The translations under genes and the position numbers were made by a program. Shown in pieces: positions 33,011 to 38,416 of a DNA stretch of 38,416 bases. The stretch is from the NCBI RefSeq assembly GCF_002914525.1, contig NZ_LODW01000069.1:1-38416 (forward strand), written 5' to 3'. This stretch comes from Rhizobium hidalgonense (GTDB lineage: Bacteria > Pseudomonadota > Alphaproteobacteria > Rhizobiales > Rhizobiaceae). Under the pieces are notes generated by a model. It saw nothing but the letters and a program-made list of their open reading frames with translations. It searched no databases and was not told the origin of the DNA. How positions within the stretch are numbered: position 1 is the stretch's first letter; each line of letters begins with the position of its first letter.

Positions 33011-33040
33011 GCAAAAGAACGCCCGGCATTCGAGCGTTCT
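33011..33040 (-). terminator. Terminator-like hairpin at the S10/spc boundary
   Basis: Minus strand AGAACGC/GCGTTCT (33016-33022 and 33034-33040) with an inner CG/CG and 5-nt loop, then TTTTGCTTTG. It lies 57 bp after the rpsQ stop, exactly where the S10 operon ends in E. coli. Confidence 0.65.
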
Positions 33041-33096
33041 GACGCTGCTTCATACAGATATTTCGGCGAGACGCAAGGCCTCGCACAAAATTCTGT

Positions 33097-33336
33097 TTAC
33101 TGACCCTGGGCGGAAATGACCGTCCAGCGCTTGTCCTTGGAGATCGGCGCGCATTCCTCGATGGATACGGTATCGCCAATCTTGTACTGGTTGTTCTCGT
33201 CGTGGGCCTTGTACTTCTTGGAACGACGAACGGTCTTCTGGAGCAGCGGGTGAGCGAAACGACGCTCGACGCGAACCACTACCGTCTTCTCGTTCTTGTC
33301 GCCAACGACGACGCCCTGCAGGATGCGCTTCGGCAT
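33097..33336 (-). CDS. rpsQ: 30S ribosomal protein S17
   Basis: A 79-residue S17 with OB fold. MPKRILQGVVVGDKNEKTVV, RRFAHPLLQKTVRRSKKYKA and GDTVSIEECAPISKDKRW are diagnostic. It is the last gene of the S10 block, 12 bp after rpmC, and is followed by a terminator-like hairpin and a 257-bp gap. Confidence 0.98.
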   Translation of the reverse strand: MPKRILQGVVVGDKNEKTVVVRVERRFAHPLLQKTVRRSKKYKAHDENNQYKIGDTVSIEECAPISKDKRWTVISAQGQ

Positions 33337-33348
33337 ATTTTTCTTCCT

Positions 33349-33549
33349 TTAGGCCTTAACTTCTGCCGCCTTCTGGCGGGCAATGGTTTTCACGCGGGCG
33401 ATGTCCTTGCGGACTTCGTTGATGCGCGAGGACTTTTCGAGCTGGCCGGTCGCCTTCTGGAAGCGCAGGTTGAACTGCTCCTTCTTCAGCTTGGCAAGCT
33501 CGTCCTTGAGTTGGTCGGCGGTGAAACCGCGAACATCTGAGGCTTTCAT
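33349..33549 (-). CDS. rpmC: 50S ribosomal protein L29
   Basis: A 66-residue helical-hairpin L29 at the exit tunnel, a docking site for SRP and trigger factor. MKASDVRGFTADQLKDELAK and FNLRFQKATGQLEKSSRINE then VRKDIARVKT are diagnostic. Twelve bp separate it from both rplP and rpsQ. Confidence 0.98.
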   Translation of the reverse strand: MKASDVRGFTADQLKDELAKLKKEQFNLRFQKATGQLEKSSRINEVRKDIARVKTIARQKAAEVKA

Positions 33550-33561
33550 GAGCTCAATCCC

Positions 33562-33975
33562 TTACTCTGCAATGCGCTGAACGAAGCGCGTCTTGACCGA
33601 GAGTTTGGCAGAGCCGAGACGAAGCGCCTCACGGGCGATTTCTTCGCTGACACCGTCGATCTCGAACATCATACGGCCGGGCTTGACCTTGCATGCCCAG
33701 TATTCAACGGAGCCCTTACCCTTACCCATGCGGACTTCGGTCGGCTTAGCGGTTACCGGAACGTCCGGGAACACGCGGATCCACACACGGCCGGCGCGCT
33801 TCATGTAACGCGTGATCGCACGGCGAGCCGCTTCGATCTCGCGTGCATTGACGCGGTTGGGTTCCTGAGCCTTCAGGCCGAATTCGCCGAATGCCAGGTC
33901 AGAACCACCCTTGGCGACACCCTTGATGCGGCCCTTGAATTGCTTGCGGTACTTAGTACGCTTTGGCTGCAACAT
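33562..33975 (-). CDS. rplP: 50S ribosomal protein L16
   Basis: A 137-residue L16 near the A site. MLQPKRTKYRKQFKGRIKGV, FGEFGLKAQEPNRVNAREIE and EVRMGKGKGSVEYWACKVKP are diagnostic. It lies 38 bp after rpsC and 12 bp before rpmC in the S10 block. Confidence 0.98.
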   Translation of the reverse strand: MLQPKRTKYRKQFKGRIKGVAKGGSDLAFGEFGLKAQEPNRVNAREIEAARRAITRYMKRAGRVWIRVFPDVPVTAKPTEVRMGKGKGSVEYWACKVKPGRMMFEIDGVSEEIAREALRLGSAKLSVKTRFVQRIAE

Positions 33976-34013
33976 TTTCTTACTTCTCCGAGCTTATCTT
34001 TCGCCAGCGCTAA

Positions 34014-34747
<734 letters not shown>

Positions 34748-34748
<1 letters not shown>

Positions 34749-35137
34749 TATGCGGCCTCCTCTACTGCCTGCACTTCACGAACGACGATCGTCAGGTGCG
34801 CGAAAGGCTTCTCGATGCGCGACGCGCGACCGCGGCCACGAGCGTGGAAACGCTTCATGACGATCGACTTGCCGACATAGGCCTCGGCGACGACGAGAGC
34901 GTCGACGTCGAGATCGTGGTTGTTCTCGGCGTTGGCGATCGCGGATTCGAGCGTCTTCTTGACGGCTCCTGCGATGCGCTTGCGGGAGAACTCCAGCTCA
35001 GCGAGTGCGCGCTCGACCTTCTTGCCGCGGATAGCCGCAGCAACCAGATTGAGCTTCTGGGGGCTGACGCGGAGCGTGCGGGCGACTGCTTGCGCCTCGT
35101 TGTCCTTCAGCCGGCGTTCGGCTTTTGCCTTGCCCAT
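34748..35137 (-). CDS. rplV: 50S ribosomal protein L22
   Basis: A 129-residue L22 whose loop lines the exit tunnel. LRVSPQKLNLVAAAIRGKKV, AIANAENNHDLDVDALVVAE and RFHARGRGRASRIEKPFAHL are diagnostic. It starts 2 bp after rpsS and overlaps rpsC by one base. Confidence 0.98.
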
Positions 35138-35139
35138 TG

Positions 35140-35418
35140 TTACTTCCTCTTCGCCTTCTTGTCCGCGCCGTGACCGTAGTAGGTGCGGGTCGGAGAGAAT
35201 TCACCGAATTTGTGGCCGACCATGTCTTCATTGACGCTGACCGGGATATGCTTGCTGCCGTTGTAGACGCCGAAGGTAAGACCGACGAACTGCGGCAGGA
35301 TCGTGGAGCGACGGCTCCAGATCTTGATCACTTCTGCACGTCCGCCTTCACGAACCTTCTCAGCCTTCTTGAGAAGATAGCCGTCAACGAACGGACCTTT
35401 CCATACTGAACGAGCCAT
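35140..35418 (-). CDS. rpsS: 30S ribosomal protein S19
   Basis: A 92-residue S19 of the 30S head. MARSVWKGPFVDGYLLKKAE, IKIWSRRSTILPQFVGLTFG and MVGHKFGEFSPTRTYYGH are diagnostic. It lies 15 bp after rplB and 2 bp before rplV. Confidence 0.98.
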   Translation of the reverse strand: MARSVWKGPFVDGYLLKKAEKVREGGRAEVIKIWSRRSTILPQFVGLTFGVYNGSKHIPVSVNEDMVGHKFGEFSPTRTYYGHGADKKAKRK

Positions 35419-35433
35419 TGGAGACTTCCTCTC

Positions 35434-36270
35434 TTACTTCTTACGCTGATGACGCGAGCGCATGATCATCTTGTCGGTCGACTTGTTCGACCGGGTGCGC
35501 TTGCCCTTGGTCGGCTTGCCCCACGGTGTCACCGGATGGCGACCACCGGAAGTGCGGCCTTCACCACCGCCGTGCGGATGGTCGACCGGGTTCATGACGA
35601 CACCGCGGTTATGCGGACGCTTGCCGCGCCAAACGGTACGACCGGCCTTGCCGTCGTTGATATTGGCGTGGTCCGGGTTGGAGACGGCGCCGATCGAAGC
35701 AAGGCAGGAGCCATGAACGAGACGCTGTTCACCAGAGTTCAGGCGAAGGATCGCCATGCCCTGGTCACGGCCGACGAGCTGTGCGTAGCCACCGGCGGAG
35801 CGAGCGATCTGACCGCCCTTGCCCGGCTTCATTTCCACGTTGTGGATGATGGAGCCGACCGGGATGAACTGCAGCGGCATGGTGTTGCCGGGCTTGACGT
35901 CGACAGCCTTCTCGGAAGCGATGACCTTGTCACCGGCAGCGAGGCGCTGAGGAGCGAGGATATAAGCCTTCTCGCCGTCAGCATAGGTTACCAGCGCGAT
36001 GAAAGCCGTGCGGTTCGGATCGTATTCGATACGCTCGACCGTGCCTTCGACGTCGAACTTGCGACGCTTGAAGTCGATCAGACGATAGGTGCGCTTGTGA
36101 CCGCCGCCGATGAAACGGGCGGTGATGCGACCGAGGTTGTTACGACCGCCGCTCTTGGTCAGGCCTTCCGTCAGCGCCTTGACCGGCTTGCCCTTGTAGA
36201 GGGCCGAACGGTCGACGATGACCAGCTGGCGCTGGCTCGGGGTGATCGGATTGAATGTTTTCAATGCCAT
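35434..36270 (-). CDS. rplB: 50S ribosomal protein L2
   Basis: A 278-residue L2, essential for subunit association and peptidyl transferase centre structure. Diagnostic blocks are GGRNNLGRITARFIGGGHKR, GPSQRQLV-like N-terminus (ITPSQRQLVIVD) and NPVDHPHGGGEGRTSGGRHP, which holds the conserved His. Standard length. It lies 11 bp after rplW. Confidence 0.98.
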   Translation of the reverse strand: MALKTFNPITPSQRQLVIVDRSALYKGKPVKALTEGLTKSGGRNNLGRITARFIGGGHKRTYRLIDFKRRKFDVEGTVERIEYDPNRTAFIALVTYADGEKAYILAPQRLAAGDKVIASEKAVDVKPGNTMPLQFIPVGSIIHNVEMKPGKGGQIARSAGGYAQLVGRDQGMAILRLNSGEQRLVHGSCLASIGAVSNPDHANINDGKAGRTVWRGKRPHNRGVVMNPVDHPHGGGEGRTSGGRHPVTPWGKPTKGKRTRSNKSTDKMIMRSRHQRKK

Positions 36271-36281
36271 TTTCTTATACC

Positions 36282-36575
36282 TCAGAGACCGGTGGAGACG
36301 TCGATCGTCTGGCCTTCAGCCAGGGTCACAACAGCCTTCTTCACGTCCTTCTGCTTGCCGACGAAACCGCGGAACCGCTTGGTCTTGCCCTTGCGCAGCA
36401 GAGTGTTGACGGCCGTAACCTTGACGCCGAACAGCGCCTCGACAGCAGCCTTGATTTCCGGCTTCGTCGCCTGCTTGGCGACATTGAAAACAACCTGGTT
36501 GTTTTCGGAGACCAGCGTGGACTTTTCGGTGATCGCCGGAGAGACGATCACATCGTAGTGGCGAAGATCGGTCAC
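36282..36575 (-). CDS. rplW: 50S ribosomal protein L23
   Basis: A 97-residue L23 at the tunnel exit. The core reads RHYDVIVSPAITEKSTLVSE, VEALFGVKVTAVNTLLRKGK and FVGKQKDVKKAVVTLAEGQT. The ATG overlaps the rplD stop by 4 bp, so translation is coupled. Confidence 0.98.
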   Translation of the reverse strand: MTDLRHYDVIVSPAITEKSTLVSENNQVVFNVAKQATKPEIKAAVEALFGVKVTAVNTLLRKGKTKRFRGFVGKQKDVKKAVVTLAEGQTIDVSTGL

Positions 36576-37192
36576 TTGAATCGCTCCTCTAGCGCTTCAA
36601 CCGCAGCCTTGGAAAGCACGAGCTTGCCGCGGCGCACGATGTCGTAAACGTTGATGCCCTGGATCGGCAGAACATCGATGTTCGGGATGTTCTGAGCTGC
36701 GAGCTTGAAGTTGCCGTCAAGTTCTGCGCCACCGATGAAGAGGGCGTTGGTCAGGCCGAGCGTCTCGAATACAGACGCGAGAGCCTTGGTCTTGGCTTCA
36801 GTTGCAACCAGGTTGTCGATGACGATGACGTCATCGGCCTTGATCTTGGCCGAAAGAGCGTGGCGCAGGCCGAGTGCACGAACCTTCTTCGGAAGGTCAT
36901 GCTCGTGGCTGCGGACAACCGGGCCGTGAGCCTTGCCGCCGCCGCGGAACTGCGGAGCGCGAGCGGAATGGTGGCGGGCGCGGCCCGTACCCTTCTGCTT
37001 GTACATCTTGGCGCCGGTGCGCGAAACTTCAGCGCGGCCCTTTGCCTTGTGGGTGCCCTGCTGCTTCTTGGCAAGCTGCCAGCGGATGACGCGGGCGAGA
37101 ATGTCTTCGCGGGGCTCGAGGCCGAAAATCGCATCAGAAAGAGAAACCTTCCCTGCGTCTTTTCCCTCGAGGGTCTTGACGTTGAATTCCAT
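36572..37192 (-). CDS. rplD: 50S ribosomal protein L4
   Basis: A 206-residue L4 whose extended loop lines the exit tunnel. MYKQKGTGRARHHSARAPQF then RGGGKAHGPVVRSHEHDLPKK is diagnostic. In E. coli L4 represses the S10 operon through the leader of rpsJ; the structured leader seen here (38223-38340) has not been shown to be its target. It lies 12 bp after rplC. Confidence 0.98.
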   Translation of the reverse strand: MEFNVKTLEGKDAGKVSLSDAIFGLEPREDILARVIRWQLAKKQQGTHKAKGRAEVSRTGAKMYKQKGTGRARHHSARAPQFRGGGKAHGPVVRSHEHDLPKKVRALGLRHALSAKIKADDVIVIDNLVATEAKTKALASVFETLGLTNALFIGGAELDGNFKLAAQNIPNIDVLPIQGINVYDIVRRGKLVLSKAAVEALEERFK

Positions 37193-37204
37193 TGGTCCGG
37201 CTCC

Positions 37205-37846
37205 TTACTTCGCTGCCGACTTGACGGCATCGCGCACGATGATCCAGGCACCCTTGGAACCGGGCACTGCACCCTTGATCAGGATCAGACCGCGATCTTC
37301 ATCGGTCGAAACCACTTCCAGGTTCTGAGTCGTAACGCGCGTCTGGCCCATGTGACCAGCCATCTTCTTGTTCTTGAATACCTTGCCCGGATCCTGGCGC
37401 GAGCCGGTCGAACCGTGCGAGCGGTGCGACACCGACACACCGTGCGTGGCGCGCAGACCGCCGAAACCATGGCGCTTCATGGCGCCGGCAAAACCCTTAC
37501 CGATCGTCGTGCCCGTCACGTCGACGAGCTGACCGGCTGCAAAGTGACCGGCCTTAAGCTCAGTACCGATCTCCAGAAGATTATCTTCCGAGACGCGGAA
37601 TTCCTGAAGCTTCGCCTTCGGCTCGACGTTGGCGACAGCAAAGTTGCCGCGCATCGCCTTCGACGTGTTCTTCACCTTCGCCTGGCCGGCACCGAGCTGA
37701 ACTGCGGTATAGCCATTCTCTTCGACAGTACGCGTGGCAACGACCTGGACGGCCTCCATGCGCAGTACCGTTACCGGGACATGCTCACCGGCGTCGTTAT
37801 AGACGCGGGTCATTCCCACCTTCTGTGCAATCACACCTGAACGCAT
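37205..37846 (-). CDS. rplC: 50S ribosomal protein L3
   Basis: A 213-residue L3, an early 50S assembly protein reaching to the peptidyl transferase centre. RSGVIAQKVGMTRVYNDAGE and HRSHGSTGSRQDPGKVFKNK then KMAGHMG are diagnostic. The ATG at 37846 has AAGGA 8 bases upstream; an in-frame ATG 6 codons earlier lacks one. Confidence 0.97.
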   Translation of the reverse strand: MRSGVIAQKVGMTRVYNDAGEHVPVTVLRMEAVQVVATRTVEENGYTAVQLGAGQAKVKNTSKAMRGNFAVANVEPKAKLQEFRVSEDNLLEIGTELKAGHFAAGQLVDVTGTTIGKGFAGAMKRHGFGGLRATHGVSVSHRSHGSTGSRQDPGKVFKNKKMAGHMGQTRVTTQNLEVVSTDEDRGLILIKGAVPGSKGAWIIVRDAVKSAAK

Positions 37847-37885
37847 CGGTTCAATCCTTCTCACTCAGCCCGAAGACCCGAGGTC

Positions 37886-38194
37886 TCAGAGCTTGATCTC
37901 AACATCGACACCGGCGGCGAGATCGAGCTTCATCAGCGCGTCTACCGTCTGCGGGGTCGGGTCAACGATATCGAGAAGGCGCTTGTGCGTGCGCATCTCG
38001 AACTGTTCACGGCTCTTCTTGTCGATGTGCGGGGACCGGTTGACCGTAAACTTCTCGATGCGGGTCGGAAGCGGAACGGGGCCCCGGACGCTTGCACCGG
38101 TGCGCTTAGCCGTCGATACGATCTCGCGCGTGGAGGCATCGAGAATCCGGTGATCGAACGCCTTCAGGCGGATGCGGATATTCTGGCCGTTCAT
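37886..38194 (-). CDS. rpsJ: 30S ribosomal protein S10 (NusE)
   Basis: A 102-residue S10, which is also the NusE factor that binds NusB and NusG in antitermination. IRIRLKAFDHRILDASTREI, GPVPLPTRIEKFTVNRSPHI then DKKSREQFEMRTHKRLLDI are diagnostic. AAGGA lies upstream of the ATG. It is the first gene of the S10 block and follows a 154-bp structured leader after tuf. Confidence 0.98.
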   Translation of the reverse strand: MNGQNIRIRLKAFDHRILDASTREIVSTAKRTGASVRGPVPLPTRIEKFTVNRSPHIDKKSREQFEMRTHKRLLDIVDPTPQTVDALMKLDLAAGVDVEIKL

Positions 38195-38222
38195 TCGACT
38201 TTATCCTTGTGTCTGTTATCCG

Positions 38223-38340
38223 CGTGTCACCATTCAGGGACACGACTTACCTTCAGTTACGTTAGCGGGCCACCGGTTTCAAAGATCGAGAGGGACACCG
38301 AGATCGGCGTCCCCATCCTTTCCTTGGGCCTGGTGGCCCA
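38223..38340 (-). promoter_or_regulatory. Structured leader between tuf and rpsJ
   Basis: Four pairings are visible on the minus strand: TGGGCC/GGCCCA (38325-38340); GGGACGCCG/CGGTGTCCC (38292-38313, one mismatch); CGTGTC/GACACG (38223-38244); and a long-range GGGCCACC/GGTGGCCC (38332-38339 with 38267-38274) that competes with the first. No long U-run follows the inner hairpin. The layout suits tuf 3' processing or rpsJ attenuation. Confidence 0.5.
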
Positions 38341-38348
38341 GCCGCTCA

Positions 38349-38416
38349 TTACTCGACGATCGAAGCAACGATACCGGCGCCGACGGTGCGGCCGCCTTCG
38401 CGGATGGCGAAGCGCA
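38349..38416 (-). CDS. tuf: Elongation factor Tu, C-terminal end (partial)
   Basis: Only the last 22 codons are inside the window; they read RFAIREGGRTVGAGIVASIVE then TAA. This is the C-terminus of EF-Tu, the GTPase that brings aminoacyl-tRNA to the ribosome. The position right before rpsJ matches the str-S10 gene order. Copy number of tuf in this genome cannot be told from here. Confidence 0.95.
   Translation of the reverse strand, partial: RFAIREGGRTVGAGIVASIVE

Overview
The window reads as chromosomal DNA of a high-GC alphaproteobacterium of the Rhizobium etli/leguminosarum type. The basis is the ribosomal gene order (tuf, then the S10, spc and alpha blocks with no rpmJ or infA after secY), a RIME-like double palindrome typical of Rhizobium intergenic DNA, strong GC codon bias, and accessory families common in rhizobia. 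I ran no database search, so the assignment rests on recognised motifs and gene order.

Left part (1-5516, minus strand): a LacI-type regulator is followed, with tiny gaps or overlaps, by a family I CoA-transferase, an enoyl-CoA hydratase and an aldehyde dehydrogenase, and then by the start of a sugar-binding ABC transporter protein cut by the window edge. A strong sigma70-like promoter upstream of lacI carries a perfect 14-bp palindrome inside its spacer. A near-perfect copy lies 105 bp further upstream. This looks like an autoregulated catabolic operon of unknown substrate.

Middle (5.9-23.3 kb): a mosaic of singly encoded functions. In order: an orphan soluble PAS histidine kinase; a carboxymuconolactone-decarboxylase-like protein; an HSL-type hydrolase whose nucleophile serine is replaced by glycine; a nucleoside 2-deoxyribosyltransferase; a divergent LysR/SDR pair; a ketopantoate-reductase-like protein; a secreted alpha/beta hydrolase; DUF1883; a VIT-like membrane protein; rarA with a Deg protease; a YkvA-like membrane protein; an LprI/DUF1311-like secreted protein; ilvD; msrPQ; and a frameshifted DUF2809 gene. 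A both-ends-truncated tRNA-Lys(CTT) relic sits directly against the 3' end of ilvD.

Right part (23.4-38.4 kb, minus strand): the end of tuf, then rpsJ rplC rplD rplW rplB rpsS rplV rpsC rplP rpmC rpsQ / rplN rplX rplE rpsN rpsH rplF rplR rpsE rpmD rplO / secY adk / rpsM rpsK rpoA rplQ, closed by a textbook intrinsic terminator. Most genes are 0-40 bp apart, but every gap of about 100 bp or more (tuf-rpsJ, rpsQ-rplN, rplR-rpsE, rplO-secY, adk-rpsM, rpsM-rpsK, rpsK-rpoA, rpoA-rplQ) contains one or more GC-rich hairpins. Several are followed by U-runs on the transcribed strand. This suggests a segmented, attenuated superoperon rather than one uniform transcript.

I saw no CRISPR array, prophage, IS element or defence island. 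The least explained items are the LacI operon, the leader and gap hairpins of the ribosomal cluster, the serine-less hydrolase and the tRNA relic.
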